Shown here one piece after another: positions 42,321-51,855 of a stretch of 64,000 nt of DNA. The position numbers and the translations under genes were made by a program. Position 1 is the stretch's first letter; the number at the start of each line of letters is the position of its first letter. The notes below the pieces were generated by a model. That model saw only the letters and a program-made list of their open reading frames with translations, did no database searches and was not told the DNA's origin. The stretch lies in the NCBI RefSeq assembly GCF_039697315.1, contig NZ_CP155619.1:4650001-4714000 (forward strand), in the 5' to 3' direction. This stretch comes from Pseudomonas abietaniphila. Its GTDB lineage: Bacteria; Pseudomonadota; Gammaproteobacteria; Pseudomonadales; Pseudomonadaceae.

Positions 42321-43157
42321 GCGCATATCCGTTATCTGTGGGGGGGCAAATTATGGTTCCGCTCTTACAGCGGGTCACTTTTTCCAAGAGCCGAAAAAGT
42401 AACCAAAAAGGCCCTGCTCCTGGTTTGGCTTCGACTTCGTCGAAGTACCCTCACTCCGGCGACGCTCCGTGGGCCCGCGCCGAACGGACATCCATGTCCT
42501 GACGGCGCTCTCGCGGCATCCATGCCGCTCGGCCCACTCCACGCCGCCTGCGTTCAGCCTGCACCCAAGTCGCGTTTTGTGTCGTCCAAACGTTCTCGGT
42601 ATGAAGATCAAAAGCGGGAGCAGGAGCAGTTCACTGCCCCGCTTTTGATTCTGCCGAAGGCGTAGGAGCGTGGCTTGTCCCGCGATCTGCCGCGCAGCGG
42701 TAGCAAAATCAGACGACTCGGTTATGCCTGACATACCGCATGCACCGGTTTTGCTGCCGGTTCCCGGCAGATCGCGGGCAAGCGCGCTCCTACAGTTAAG
42801 AATGCAAGCAGACGATTGATGCACGTTCCAAAAAAGCGAAGAGCGTTAGCTCCAGCCCGCGTTGCTCTCTTACGCGACAGTTCAGACGACACAAATCGCG
42901 ACTTGGGTGCAGGCTGAACGCAGGCGATGCGGAGTGGGCCGAGCGGCATGGATGCCGCGAGAGCGCTGCTAGGACATGGATGTCCGTTCAGCGCGGGCCC
43001 ACGGAGCGTCGCCGGAGTGAAGGTACCTCGACGAAGTCGAGGCCAAACCGGGAGCCTGAAACCCTTGGTTACTTGGGGTTATCAAGTAACTCGCCGAAGG
43101 CGAAACAGGTCTGGCGTTAGCCAGACCCGTCAGCATCACTACATAAAACGGATATGC
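42321..43157. repeat. ~0.84-kb dispersed inverted-repeat element
   Basis: The outer ends GCATATCCGTT (42323) and AACGGATATGC (43147) are inverted. Inside, arms of about 185 bp (42397-42585 and 42896-43080) are inverted copies with scattered differences, sharing blocks such as CGAACGGACATCCATGTCC or variant, GCATCCATGCCGCTCGG and GCCTGCACCCAAGTCGCG. The centre carries a REP doublet (42662-42795). There is no transposase or credible protein in it, so it is a non-autonomous element. It fills the whole 1-kb gap between apeB and the RluA-type gene. Confidence 0.8.
42662..42795. repeat. REP doublet inside the larger inverted element
   Basis: The left copy is GTAGGAGCGTGGCTTGTCCC; the right inverted copy is of the CGGGCAAGCGCGCTCCTACA type, so the two halves come from different subfamilies. 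A second short inverted pair (CGATCTGCC / GGCAGATCG) lies inside. Confidence 0.85.
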
Positions 43158-43192
43158 CCACCGATCCACGCGCCATCCAAAAAACAACGCAA

Positions 43193-43828
43193 TCAAAAAG
43201 GCGCAGCACACTCAAACCGCAACCGCTCTCCCGAAACAGGGTGCGTAAACGCCAGCATGCTTGCGTGCAGACACAACCGCGGATAGGCCGCCAACGCCTC
43301 AGGATGCGCATACAGCCCGTCGCCCAGCAACGGATGCCCGATCGACAACATATGCACCCGCAACTGATGCGAACGCCCCGTAATCGGCGTGAGCTCGACC
43401 CGACAATGCGTGTCAAAACGCTCCAGCACCTTCCAGAACGTCAGGGCATGCTTGCCGAACTCATGATCCACCACATGCCGGGGTTTGGTCGGCGGGTCAT
43501 AACGAAGGGGCAAGTCGATGCTGCCGCTGTCCAGCGCAGGCTGTCCCCAGGCCAGCGCGGTGTACGCCTTTTCGGTTTCCCGGTCATGAAACTGGCGAGA
43601 CAGCTCGCGGTGCGTGTCCGCGTCCCGGGCGAGCAGGATGATCCCGGACGTTTCCCAGTCCAGCCGATGGACAATACGCGCCTCGGGGTAGCCGTTTTCC
43701 TGCAAGCGCGTGATCAGGCAATCCTTGTTGTCGTCAGCACGACCGGGGACCGAAAGCAGCAGGGTGGGTTTGTTCACCACCAGCACGGCGTCGTCCTGAT
43801 GGAGAATGTGAACATTGGACAGCGGCAT
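43193..43828 (-). CDS. rluA: RluA-family pseudouridine synthase
   Basis: ATG 43828 with GAGG seven bases upstream (the TTG just before is not needed); 211 residues. The catalytic motif ARIVHRLDWETSGIILLARD is at ~50, with Asp57 as the catalytic Asp, and the C-terminal RluA motif PITGRSHQLRVHMLSIGHPL follows (~145-165). RluA modifies U746 of 23S rRNA and U32 of some tRNAs. The length is typical of RluA rather than RluC/D, which have an S4 domain. It is the last gene after minE on the same strand, behind a terminator. Confidence 0.88.
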   Translation of the reverse strand: MPLSNVHILHQDDAVLVVNKPTLLLSVPGRADDNKDCLITRLQENGYPEARIVHRLDWETSGIILLARDADTHRELSRQFHDRETEKAYTALAWGQPALDSGSIDLPLRYDPPTKPRHVVDHEFGKHALTFWKVLERFDTHCRVELTPITGRSHQLRVHMLSIGHPLLGDGLYAHPEALAAYPRLCLHASMLAFTHPVSGERLRFECAAPF

Positions 43829-43858
43829 CAAACAGCCTCGTAGCTAAACGGTCTCGTC

Positions 43859-43891
43859 GCAAAAAACAGACCCGTTGAAAGCGCCAACGGC
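43859..43891 (-). terminator. Rho-independent terminator after minE
   Basis: Read on the minus strand, CCGTTG, a 7-nt loop and CAACGG are followed by GTCTGTTTTTT. A second, longer hairpin (arms ACGGCGGCTCGGTCACC with one mismatch, 43887-43941) lies directly upstream of it. Together they end the minCDE message before the RluA gene. Confidence 0.8.
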
Positions 43892-43958
43892 GGCTCGCTC
43901 ACCCGCACCCCGCAAAAGGGTACAGGTGACCGAGCCGCCGTGGCGACTGCCTGTTCGA

Positions 43959-44213
43959 TCAACGATCAGGCAGGGTGATATTGAGTTCCAGAATCGAGCA
44001 GCTGCCGTCGTTTTCCAACGCGACATGCACGTCATCGTTGCCGATATTGACGTATTTGCGAATCACCTCAACCAGTTCCTTCTGCAAGGCTGGCAGGTAA
44101 TCCGGGGTGCTGCGTTGGCCGCGTTCGTGCGCCACGATGATCTGTAGACGCTCTTTCGCTACCGACGCGGTGCTTGGCTTTTTGTTGGCACGAAAGAAGT
44201 CAAAAATACTCAT
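43959..44213 (-). CDS. minE: Cell division topological specificity factor MinE
   Basis: 84 residues. The N-terminal MinD-binding and membrane-targeting part is [20 protein letters not shown], followed by [14 protein letters not shown], the family signature. The dimerisation strands are [13 protein letters not shown] and [11 protein letters not shown]. It stimulates the MinD ATPase so that MinCD oscillates and the division ring forms at mid-cell. Its ATG overlaps the minD stop by one base. Confidence 0.97.
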   Translation of the reverse strand: MSIFDFFRANKKPSTASVAKERLQIIVAHERGQRSTPDYLPALQKELVEVIRKYVNIGNDDVHVALENDGSCSILELNITLPDR

Positions 44214-45025
44214 TAATTACCCCCGAACAGACGTTCGAAAAATCCTTTTTTCTGTACGTCCAGGAAGCGGTGCTCGCGGTCTTTGCCCAGCAGGCGGTCG
44301 ACGGCATCGCTGTACGCCTGGCCGGCGTCGCTCTGGTCGTCGAGGATGACCGGCACGCCCTGGTTGGAAGCCTTGAGCACAGCCTGGGATTCAGGAATCA
44401 CGCCCAGCAGGGTGACGGCCAGGATTTCCTTGACGTCTTCCACGCCCAGCATCTCGCCCTTGCTGACGCGCTCAGGGTTGTAGCGGGTCAGGAGCAGGTG
44501 TTCCTTGATCGGGTCTTCGTTGCGCTCGGCACGACGCGATTTGCTGGCCAGCAGGCCCAGCATGCGGTCCGAGTCACGTACGGAGGAGACTTCCGGGTTG
44601 GTCACGACGATCGCTTCGTCGGCGAAATACATCGCCAGGTGAGCGCCCGTTTCGATACCGGCAGGGGAGTCGCAAACGATGTACTCGAAAGACTCCTTGA
44701 GTTCCATCAGGACTTTTTCCACGCCGTCTTTGGTCAGCGCTTCCTTGTCACGGGTCTGGCTGGCGGCCAGCACGTACAGACCTTCGATCTTCTTGTCCTT
44801 GATCAGGGCCTGTTGCAGGTTGGCTTCGCCGTTGACCACGTTGACGAAGTCATAAACGACGCGACGCTCGCAACCCATGATCAGGTCGAGGTTACGCAGG
44901 CCGACGTCGAAGTCGACGATCACTGTTTTGTGGCCGCGCAGAGCGAGACCGGTACCGATAGCGGCGCTGGTGGTGGTCTTGCCCACACCACCCTTGCCGG
45001 ATGTAACCACGAGAATCTTGGCCAA
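44213..45025 (-). CDS. minD: Septum site-determining ATPase MinD
   Basis: 270 residues. The deviant Walker A is [12 protein letters not shown] with Lys11 and Lys16, then [20 protein letters not shown] and [10 protein letters not shown] (switch region). The C-terminal amphipathic helix [14 protein letters not shown] anchors it in the membrane. It recruits MinC to the membrane and is driven off by MinE. It is 198 bp after minC, with minE overlapping its stop. Confidence 0.97.
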   Translation of the reverse strand: MAKILVVTSGKGGVGKTTTSAAIGTGLALRGHKTVIVDFDVGLRNLDLIMGCERRVVYDFVNVVNGEANLQQALIKDKKIEGLYVLAASQTRDKEALTKDGVEKVLMELKESFEYIVCDSPAGIETGAHLAMYFADEAIVVTNPEVSSVRDSDRMLGLLASKSRRAERNEDPIKEHLLLTRYNPERVSKGEMLGVEDVKEILAVTLLGVIPESQAVLKASNQGVPVILDDQSDAGQAYSDAVDRLLGKDREHRFLDVQKKGFFERLFGGN

Positions 45026-45223
45026 GGTGAATCACCCCTAGAGGAAAAGGATTTTTAGTCCCTGAAGAGCCCCTCGTGACACAGCGTGATTCGAGCAACG
45101 GTGGAGACACGCGCCTGGTATAGGCTCATGTTTCGAGAAAACACATGAATTTCCCGGATTTCCTTTCCCTTTGCATCGTTTTCGCGGTGAATCAGAGTGG
45201 CTTTGAAAATGGCGCAGTATCCG

Positions 45224-45970
45224 TTAAAGACGGGTGATGTTCAACACGTCGCCGGACAGACTGACCTGTACCCCGGCTCCCCACAGAGGATCTCTGCGCA
45301 GGTCTTCGGAAACCTTGTATTGCCCGGCGATGGAGACCAGTTCGGCCACCATTTGCTGGCAGAAAATCCGCGCTTTGGTATCGCCTTTGATGCCCGCCAG
45401 TGCCCGGCCCCGCATGGGACCATACACATGGATGTTGCCATCGGCGAGAAGTTCCGCGCCGGGGCTGACCGAGGAAATCACCACCAGGTCCGAGCCCTGG
45501 GCATAAATCTGTTGGCCTCCGCGCACAGGGGCCGTGATTATCTTGGTCGGCTTGATCAAAGGCTCGGGTGGCTTCTCGATGATTTCGGGCTTTTTCCGGA
45601 CTTCGCCTTCCGTCGGATCGAGCGGTCGCTCCCGCGCGCCGGAGGGTGGCAGAACGGGCAGATCGATGGCGATGGCGGCGGCGATGTCTTCAATGCGGTT
45701 GGCGCGGATGGCCAAGGTACGCAGGCCGTGCTGGCGACAGATGCGCATCATCGCCGGCAGGTCGATCGCGCCTTCGTTGGGCGGCAGCTTGTCCAGCGCC
45801 AGCACCAGCGGGGTATTGCTGAAGAAGTTCGGGGCCTGGGCGACTTTTGCCGCCAATTGACGATCCAGCGCTTCGAGGTTGTTGCGGGCCAGCTCCAGCA
45901 CGGTGATGGCCAGCATGCTGCCCTTCAACTGGAACACGGGATCCTGATCTTGCAATTCGATTTGGCTCAT
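45224..45970 (-). CDS. minC: Septum formation inhibitor MinC
   Basis: ATG 45970 gives a 248-residue protein starting [20 protein letters not shown], as in other pseudomonad MinC proteins; an in-frame extension to 46036 is rejected. The N-terminal domain inhibits FtsZ. A Pro/Lys/Glu linker (~115-145) leads to the beta-helical C-terminal domain with [18 protein letters not shown] and [18 protein letters not shown], which binds MinD. It is divergent from the acyltransferase gene at 46116. Confidence 0.96.
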   Translation of the reverse strand: MSQIELQDQDPVFQLKGSMLAITVLELARNNLEALDRQLAAKVAQAPNFFSNTPLVLALDKLPPNEGAIDLPAMMRICRQHGLRTLAIRANRIEDIAAAIAIDLPVLPPSGARERPLDPTEGEVRKKPEIIEKPPEPLIKPTKIITAPVRGGQQIYAQGSDLVVISSVSPGAELLADGNIHVYGPMRGRALAGIKGDTKARIFCQQMVAELVSIAGQYKVSEDLRRDPLWGAGVQVSLSGDVLNITRL

Positions 45971-46115
45971 GTCGGCATACAGCGGCTTGTCGCTAAAAGT
46001 GCCGAGACTTATAACGAGAACGCCCGCGAGTCGCAAGGGAGCTGCAACTGACGAACCGCCACCGATCCCGTCGAGACGATGTAGAATGCCCGCCTTTGCC
46101 TTGACGGAAGCTGTA

Positions 46116-47048
46116 ATGGATCGCCCGCGTTTTCGAGCTCAATTTCTTCATCCACGCTACTGGCCGCTCTGGCTGGGGCTGGGTTTGCTCTGGCTGGTCG
46201 TGCAGTTGCCGTTTCGGATGCTGGTGGCCATCGGCCGGGCACTGGGTGGCGTCATGTATTACTTCGCCACCGACCGACGGATCATTGCCGCGCGCAATCT
46301 GGAGCTGTGCTTCCCTCAATACTCCAAAGCCGAGCGCAAACGCCTGCTCAAGGAAAACTTCGCCTCCACCGGCATCGCCTTTTTCGAAATGGCCATGAGC
46401 TGGTGGTGGAGCCCGCAACGGCTGGCAAAGCTGGCCCATATTGAAGGGCTGCAGCACCTAAAGCAGCCGCATCTTGAAGGGCAGGGCGTGATTCTGATGG
46501 CGCTGCATTTCACCACCCTGGAAATCGGCGCAGCACTGCTCGGCCAGCAACACACCATCGACGGCATGTACCGCGAGCACAAAAACGCGTTGTTCGATTA
46601 TGTTCAGCGCCGGGGCCGTGAGCGTCACAACCTGGATTCCATCGCCGTCGAGCGCGAGGACGTGCGCGGGATGATCAAGCAGCTGCGCAAGGGCCGCGCC
46701 ATCTGGTACGCGCCGGATCAGGATTACGGCGCCAAGCAGAGCATCTTCGTGCCGCTGTTCGGCATCCCGGCCGCCACCGTCCCGGCCACCAGCAAGTTTG
46801 CCACCCTTGGCCGTGCGCAGGTCGTGCCGTTCACCCAGGAGCGTCTGGCGGACGGCAGTGGCTACAAACTGGTGATACACCCTCCGCTTGAGAACTTCCC
46901 CGGCGAAAGCGATGAGGCCGACTGCCTGCGCATCAATCAATGGGTCGAGCGGGCAGTCACGGCATGCCCTGAGCAATATTTGTGGGCGCACCGGCGCTTC
47001 AAAAGCCGACCACCGGGCGAGCCGAAACTGTATAAAAAGCGTGGTTGA
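46116..47048 (+). CDS. Lipid A biosynthesis late acyltransferase (LpxL/HtrB family)
   Basis: ATG 46116 with GGAAGC upstream; 310 residues. A single membrane anchor is near residues 15-40 ([20 protein letters not shown]). The catalytic HX4E motif is [10 protein letters not shown] (His ~130), followed by the GMYREHKN and [11 protein letters not shown] stretches of this family. It adds a secondary acyl chain to Kdo2-lipid A at the inner face of the inner membrane. From memory PA3242 (HtrB2) holds this place next to minC; P. aeruginosa has a second copy elsewhere. Confidence 0.92.
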   Translation: MDRPRFRAQFLHPRYWPLWLGLGLLWLVVQLPFRMLVAIGRALGGVMYYFATDRRIIAARNLELCFPQYSKAERKRLLKENFASTGIAFFEMAMSWWWSPQRLAKLAHIEGLQHLKQPHLEGQGVILMALHFTTLEIGAALLGQQHTIDGMYREHKNALFDYVQRRGRERHNLDSIAVEREDVRGMIKQLRKGRAIWYAPDQDYGAKQSIFVPLFGIPAATVPATSKFATLGRAQVVPFTQERLADGSGYKLVIHPPLENFPGESDEADCLRINQWVERAVTACPEQYLWAHRRFKSRPPGEPKLYKKRG

Positions 47049-47067
47049 ACCCCAAGGCTGAGCCTTC

Positions 47068-48318
47068 ATGACGACAAGCGCAACAGAACAAAAACCAGTC
47101 AGCAGCGCTTCTATGGGCTCGCAGGTTCCAGACGCCACCGAGCCGGTCACCGGTCTGATCCTTTCGGGCGGCGGTGCCCGAGCGGCCTATCAGGTCGGCG
47201 TGCTGGCGGGCATCGCCGACTTGCTGCCGGTCGGCGCCAAGAACCCCTTTCCCGTCATCGTCGGCACCTCGGCTGGCGCGATCAACGCGGTGAAGCTCGC
47301 CAGCGGCGCGGCGCAGTTTCGTACCGCGATCCATGAACTGACTGACTTCTGGCAAAGCTTTCGCAGCCATCAAGTGTTGCGCAGCGACTGGGCGGGTGTG
47401 ATTCGTCAGGCGGCACGATTCTTCGGTCGCAGCCTGCTGGGCATCGGTCGCAAACAAGTGCCCGTCGCCCTGCTCAACAGTTCGCCGCTGAAGGCATTGC
47501 TCACTCAGAGGCTCGATCTTCAAGGGATCGACGAGGCCATCGAGGCCAGGCACCTGCACGCGGTGGCGGTCACTGCGTTCGGGTACGAGTCGGGTCAGGC
47601 CGTCACCTTCTACCAGGGCAAGGGCACCATCGACGCCTGGTTGCGGCATCGGCGGATCGGCGTGCCGACCAGGCTGTCGGTCGATCACTTGCTGGCCAGC
47701 TCGGCGATCCCTCTGTTGTTCGCGCCGGTCAGGCTGGAACACGAATACTTCGGCGATGGTGCTGTGCGTCAGTCGGCGCCTATCAGCCCGGCCCTGCACC
47801 TGGGCGCCAATCGCGTGCTGGTGGTGGGCGTCAGTGGTAATCCGCGCGGGCTGGGCGCAAATACGCCGATTCAGCGTGCGGTGAGTGGTGTGCAGCCGAG
47901 CCTGGCCCAGATTGGCGGGCACATGCTCAACAGCACGTTCATCGACAGTCTCGAGAGTGACATCGAATTGCTGGAACGGCTGAACCTGCTGAGTCGCATG
48001 CTGCCTCCCCAGATTCCTCATCAACCTTCGCCTCAGGTCTCGGAACAACCGACGCCCGCGCAGTCGCTGGCGCCGGTCGAGGTGTTGGTGATCTCTCCCA
48101 GCCAACCCATCGATGAGATCGCTGCACGCCATCGCCGGGAACTGCCGCCCGCGTTGCGCACGTTTCTGCGCGGCCCGGGCGCGACCAAGACCAGCGGGGC
48201 AGGGGTGCTGAGTTATCTGCTGTTCGAATCGGGGTACTGCAGCGAGCTCATCGAACTGGGCCGCCGCGATGCGATGGCCCAGAAAGAACAGTTGATGAGG
48301 TTTTTGCGGCTGGATTAA
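47068..48318 (+). CDS. Patatin-like phospholipase
   Basis: A 416-residue cytosolic protein. The oxyanion loop LSGGGARAAYQVGVL is at ~31-46, the nucleophile Ser is in VGTSAGAINA (~72) and the Asp of the dyad is in GDGAVR (~232). The C-terminal third has a disordered Pro/Gln stretch (~312-335) and a basic helical end. Such proteins hydrolyse acyl chains of phospholipids. It starts 19 bp after the lipid A acyltransferase stop, so the two are probably co-transcribed, which suggests a role in membrane lipid turnover. Its exact substrate is unknown. Confidence 0.88.
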   Translation: MTTSATEQKPVSSASMGSQVPDATEPVTGLILSGGGARAAYQVGVLAGIADLLPVGAKNPFPVIVGTSAGAINAVKLASGAAQFRTAIHELTDFWQSFRSHQVLRSDWAGVIRQAARFFGRSLLGIGRKQVPVALLNSSPLKALLTQRLDLQGIDEAIEARHLHAVAVTAFGYESGQAVTFYQGKGTIDAWLRHRRIGVPTRLSVDHLLASSAIPLLFAPVRLEHEYFGDGAVRQSAPISPALHLGANRVLVVGVSGNPRGLGANTPIQRAVSGVQPSLAQIGGHMLNSTFIDSLESDIELLERLNLLSRMLPPQIPHQPSPQVSEQPTPAQSLAPVEVLVISPSQPIDEIAARHRRELPPALRTFLRGPGATKTSGAGVLSYLLFESGYCSELIELGRRDAMAQKEQLMRFLRLD

Positions 48319-48334
48319 ACACGCGTCTGGAAAC

Positions 48335-48429
48335 CTGTGGGAGTGAGCTTGCTCACGAATGTCGACTGTCAAACGCCACAGGTGTGTCGGATGTACAGGC
48401 CTCTTCGTGAGCCAGCTCAGTCCCACAGG
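48335..48429. repeat. REP doublet (TGTGGGAGTGAGCTTGCTCACGA family)
   Basis: Inverted copies CTGTGGGAGTGAGCTTGCTC and GTGAGCCAGCTCAGTCCCAC; the right copy has point changes. They lie between the convergent patatin and pirin genes. Confidence 0.88.
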
Positions 48430-48468
48430 GTATTTGAGGCCAGCGATATTGCGTAATCCGTTGGCCGC

Positions 48469-49323
48469 TCACGCCGTCAGCTTGTCATCCCGAAAATCGC
48501 GCAGCGCCTGCTCGATCTCTTCGCGGCTGTTCATCACGAACGGGCCGTACTGCACGATGGGCTCGCCCAGCGGTTTACCGGCAATCAGCAGCACCTTGCT
48601 GTCGGCCGATGCGGTCAGTTGCAGCTCACCGTTTTCAGACAGTCGAGCCAGACGGCTCTTGCCGAGTTTCTGCGGTTGACCGGCGATTGCCACCTCACCT
48701 TCGTACACATACAGCAGCACACGATGACCTTCCGGGACCTTGGGGGCGATGGTCGCGCCAGCCGGCATATGGAAGTCGAAATACTGCGGCTCGGTGTCCG
48801 GACGCTGCACCGCGCCGGCCTGATGTGTCTGACCGTCGTCGAACTGCCCGGCGATGACGACCACGTCGACGCCGTTCTGCGTGGTGATGCGTGGGATGCG
48901 TTCCGGCTGGATGTCGTCGTAACCGGCATCGCCCATCTTCGATTTGCCTGGCAGGTTGAGCCACAGCTGGAAGCCGCGCATCACGCCTTCTTCCTGCTCC
49001 GGCATTTCGCTGTGGATCACGCCGCGCGCCGCAGTCATCCATTGCACGCCGCCGCCTTGCAGCAAGCCGACGTTGCCCATGTGGTCTTCGTGGCGCATAC
49101 GACCTTCGAGCATGTAGGTCACGGTCTCGAAACCACGGTGTGGATGGGGCGGAAAACCTGCGATGTAGTCGTCCGCTTTGTCAGAACCGAACTCGTCGAG
49201 CATCAGAAACGGGTCGAACAACTCGACACCGGGACCGCCGAAAACGCGTGTCAGCTTGACGCCCGCGCCGTCCGAGGTCGGTTGACCGGCCTGGATCGAC
49301 AGCACTTTGCGTAATTGAGTCAT
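48469..49323 (-). CDS. Pirin family protein (quercetinase-like bicupin)
   Basis: ATG 49323 with GGAG 8 nt upstream; 284 residues. The metal ligands of pirins are visible in HPHRGFETVTYMLEG (His pair ~57-59) and MTAARGVIHSEMPE (His/Glu ~101-103), followed by the second cupin region (VPEGHRVLLYVYEGEVAIAG). YhhW-type pirins bind iron and some oxidise quercetin; others have redox regulatory roles. It is a single gene flanked by REP doublets. Assignment beyond the family is not possible. Confidence 0.9.
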   Translation of the reverse strand: MTQLRKVLSIQAGQPTSDGAGVKLTRVFGGPGVELFDPFLMLDEFGSDKADDYIAGFPPHPHRGFETVTYMLEGRMRHEDHMGNVGLLQGGGVQWMTAARGVIHSEMPEQEEGVMRGFQLWLNLPGKSKMGDAGYDDIQPERIPRITTQNGVDVVVIAGQFDDGQTHQAGAVQRPDTEPQYFDFHMPAGATIAPKVPEGHRVLLYVYEGEVAIAGQPQKLGKSRLARLSENGELQLTASADSKVLLIAGKPLGEPIVQYGPFVMNSREEIEQALRDFRDDKLTA

Positions 49324-49438
49324 GAGGCTCACTCCGGAACAGGTGGGAATGGCGCCTATGGTATGCCTGTTGAGGCGATAGATGGTTGACGATTTTGCGA
49401 GGGATTGATCGACTTTGTAGATGGTTTTGCCGCCGCAT

Positions 49439-49525
49439 TGTAGGAGCGCGCTTGCCCGCGAAGGCGTTCTGTCAGACGGCATCGGTGTGCCGGAAAGATT
49501 GCAATCGCGGGCAAGCGCGCTCCTA
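49439..49525. repeat. REP doublet (GTAGGAGCGCGCTTGCCCGCGA family)
   Basis: Inverted copies GTAGGAGCGCGCTTGCCCGC and GCGGGCAAGCGCGCTCCTA, between the pirin start and the MlaA-like gene stop. Confidence 0.9.
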
Positions 49526-49539
49526 AAAGGGGATTGGGT

Positions 49540-50343
49540 TTACTCCGAAATCTGCAACTTGCGCGCCTCGGTGTACACGTACCGCACCTTCTCGTACTCG
49601 AACGGCGAATCCATCTGTCCATAACGGAAGCTGGTGGTGTAGCGCCGGTCGATCGCGCGCAGCAGGTAGAGCTCAGGATGGTCCTGGCTGACCTGTGCAA
49701 CGTTCAGGAAGTTGATCTGCGATTCGGCGGTGAAGTCGAACACCAGACCGCCGGTGTCACGGAAGTTCGACGGGCCGAGGATCGGCAGGACGAAGTACGG
49801 ACCGGCAGGCACGCCGTAGAAGCCCAAGGTCTGACCGAAGTCTTCACTCTGCTTGGGCAAGCCCATCATGGTCGCCGGGTCCCACAGGCCCGCGATGCCG
49901 ATCGTGGTATTGATGATCAGGCGGCCGGTGGTTTCCATCGAGCGCTTGCCCTTGAACTGCAGCAGGCTGTTCAGCAGGTTGGGGACGTCGCCCAGGTTGC
50001 TGAAGAAGTTGCTGACGCCGGTGCGGACGAAGCTGGGCGTGACGTATTTGTAGCCATTGACCACGGGCAGAAAGACCCATTCATCAAACCGGTAGTTGAA
50101 GTGGTAGACCCGGCGGTTCCACGATTCCAGCGGGTCATAGACGTTGAGGGCGTTGAGCGAGGAACGCTCAAACTCCTGCGCATCCAGGCCGGGGTTGAAT
50201 TTCAGCGACTTCAACGGCTCGGTGAAGCCGTCGTCGTTGTCCTGGCGCTGCACGGGCGCGGCTTTGGAGACGATCGGCGCATCGGCCGCGTGAACGGCGC
50301 CTGCACAGAGCAGGGCGGCAATAAGCAATAGACGTTTAGCCAC
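49540..50343 (-). CDS. MlaA/VacJ family protein without lipobox
   Basis: A 267-residue protein from GTG 50343, which overlaps the hydrolase stop by 8 bp. It has the MlaA core: YDPLESWNRRVYHFNYRFDE (~70-90), NLLNSLLQFK (~122), GRLIINTTIGIAGLWDPA (~140) and LGFYGVPAGPYFVLPILGPS (~175-195). MlaA proteins move misplaced phospholipids out of the outer leaflet and are normally lipoproteins. Here the signal peptide LLLIAALLCAGAVHA-AD ends in a signal-peptidase I site, and the only Cys (ALLC) does not fit a lipobox. It may be a soluble periplasmic variant. From memory, P. aeruginosa also has a separate canonical MlaA (PA2800). Confidence 0.88.
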   Translation of the reverse strand: MAKRLLLIAALLCAGAVHAADAPIVSKAAPVQRQDNDDGFTEPLKSLKFNPGLDAQEFERSSLNALNVYDPLESWNRRVYHFNYRFDEWVFLPVVNGYKYVTPSFVRTGVSNFFSNLGDVPNLLNSLLQFKGKRSMETTGRLIINTTIGIAGLWDPATMMGLPKQSEDFGQTLGFYGVPAGPYFVLPILGPSNFRDTGGLVFDFTAESQINFLNVAQVSQDHPELYLLRAIDRRYTTSFRYGQMDSPFEYEKVRYVYTEARKLQISE

Positions 50344-51634
50344 GGAAAAACTCCAGCATGGCGTCGCTGTTGACGCGATAGTTCATGTTGCCGCAATGAC
50401 CGCCATAGGGGTAAACGGTCAGGCGATCGCCAAAGGTCTTGCGCAGGAATCCGAGGTCGCCCGGGCCGAGGATCACGTCATCGGCGTTGTGCATCACGGC
50501 AATTTTCTTGCTGGTGCTGAGGTAGTCCTTCAATGCATACAGGCTGACCTGATCGACCAGTTGCAGCAGGCTGCCGCCATCGGTGCGGGCGCGCCACATC
50601 GGGATCACCTGTTCGGTCACGTAGCAGTCGAAGTCGCATTGCAGTGCGCGCTTGAGGAACGGTGTCAGGCTGGTGCCTTCGCTGATCGGCGTCTTGGGCG
50701 GTGTAATCAGGCCGCGACGGTTGATCAGGTCCGACGTGAAAGCGATGTCGGCGGCCGAGAAGCGGAACGAAGTGCCGATCAGCATTGCCATCTGTTCGTT
50801 GGACAGGTGCTGTTTGGACTGCTGGAAGTCGTAGAGCAAGGCGTCGTTGAGGTCGATGTAGCCTTTTTCGCGGAAGTAACGGGTCAGTTTCTGCAGTACC
50901 AGCTCATAGAAGGTGGTGCTGTTGGTGATGCCCTTCACGTCGGTCTGGACCATTTTGTCCAGATTGGTGATCGAGGTGTAGAGGTTCACCGGCGGGTTGA
51001 TCAGCAGCACTTTCTTGAAGTTGAAGCTGCGACGGGTTTCGTCGAGCTTGCTGACAAAGGCTGCGTCCAGAGCGCCGAGGCTGTAGCCGCTGAGGTAATA
51101 CTCGGTGACTTGCAGCTTGCTCTGCTGGGCACGCACGGCCTGCATCACGCGGTACAGGTCTTCGGCGTCTTCGGACGTGACGCCGGGTGTGGCGAAACGT
51201 GAGGCCGCGCTCATGAAATCGTAGCTGGTAGGCGACGAAAGCTGCACGACGTTGTAGCCCGCTCCGTAATACAGCCGCTTGAGGTATTCGTTGAGGGTGC
51301 TGTTGTAGGGCGCGCCGGTGCCGGCGATGAGAAAGATCAGCGGCGCGGGTTTATCCTGTTTCGCCAGGCGGTACCGCAGTTTCTTCACGGCCCAGAAGTT
51401 GTCGGGCAGCGTGAACTCACGGTCAGGGCGCAGCGTCAGGCTGTAGTCGTCCTGATCGATGTCGGCGTCATCCGGCACCTTGGCACGCAAGTCAGGCGGC
51501 GTGGTGGCGATGGTCGCTTCAAACGGGTTGGTGAGAGGGAAGCCATAGCTGGACGGGTCGATGTCGACCGCCATCACGGACGCACTCAAGAACAAGCCGC
51601 CAGAGAGGGCGGCGAGGCGCAGAAAACGAAGCAT
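50336..51634 (-). CDS. Periplasmic alpha/beta hydrolase (serine hydrolase)
   Basis: 432 residues with a signal peptide (LRLAALSGGLFLSASVMA-VD) and AAGGG upstream of ATG 51634. The alpha/beta fold shows IFLIAGTGAPYNSTLNEYLK (oxyanion region), the nucleophile elbow YYLSGYSLGALDAA (Ser ~184), an acid in MHNADDVILG (~385) and the His in YPYGGHCGNMNY (~415). It is exported, so a lipid or ester of the envelope is a likely substrate. It is translationally coupled to the MlaA-like gene, suggesting a shared role in outer-membrane phospholipid handling. No closer family name is certain. Confidence 0.82.
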   Translation of the reverse strand: MLRFLRLAALSGGLFLSASVMAVDIDPSSYGFPLTNPFEATIATTPPDLRAKVPDDADIDQDDYSLTLRPDREFTLPDNFWAVKKLRYRLAKQDKPAPLIFLIAGTGAPYNSTLNEYLKRLYYGAGYNVVQLSSPTSYDFMSAASRFATPGVTSEDAEDLYRVMQAVRAQQSKLQVTEYYLSGYSLGALDAAFVSKLDETRRSFNFKKVLLINPPVNLYTSITNLDKMVQTDVKGITNSTTFYELVLQKLTRYFREKGYIDLNDALLYDFQQSKQHLSNEQMAMLIGTSFRFSAADIAFTSDLINRRGLITPPKTPISEGTSLTPFLKRALQCDFDCYVTEQVIPMWRARTDGGSLLQLVDQVSLYALKDYLSTSKKIAVMHNADDVILGPGDLGFLRKTFGDRLTVYPYGGHCGNMNYRVNSDAMLEFFRG

Positions 51635-51855
51635 GACTAAATCCCTTGGGAAAGAAGTGCTGTTGAGATACGCAGGCTATGACACGGGTGTAGTGCCAAA
51701 GTGCCGTGCTGGCAAGCAAGCCGGTACAGACCCTAGGCGACAATACACGTTCTGGCACTTCTGGCGTGTGTGGTTGTGCTTTTAATGTGATGTGGTTTCT
51801 GTCTGTACACGGCTGCAGCTATGCTGGGCATCGTTTTCCTGAGCTGGGGTGTTCC

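Noticed and set aside
42375..43286. Short frames inside the large inverted repeat
   Set aside because: They arise from repeat arms, differ between the two arms and have no ribosome sites.
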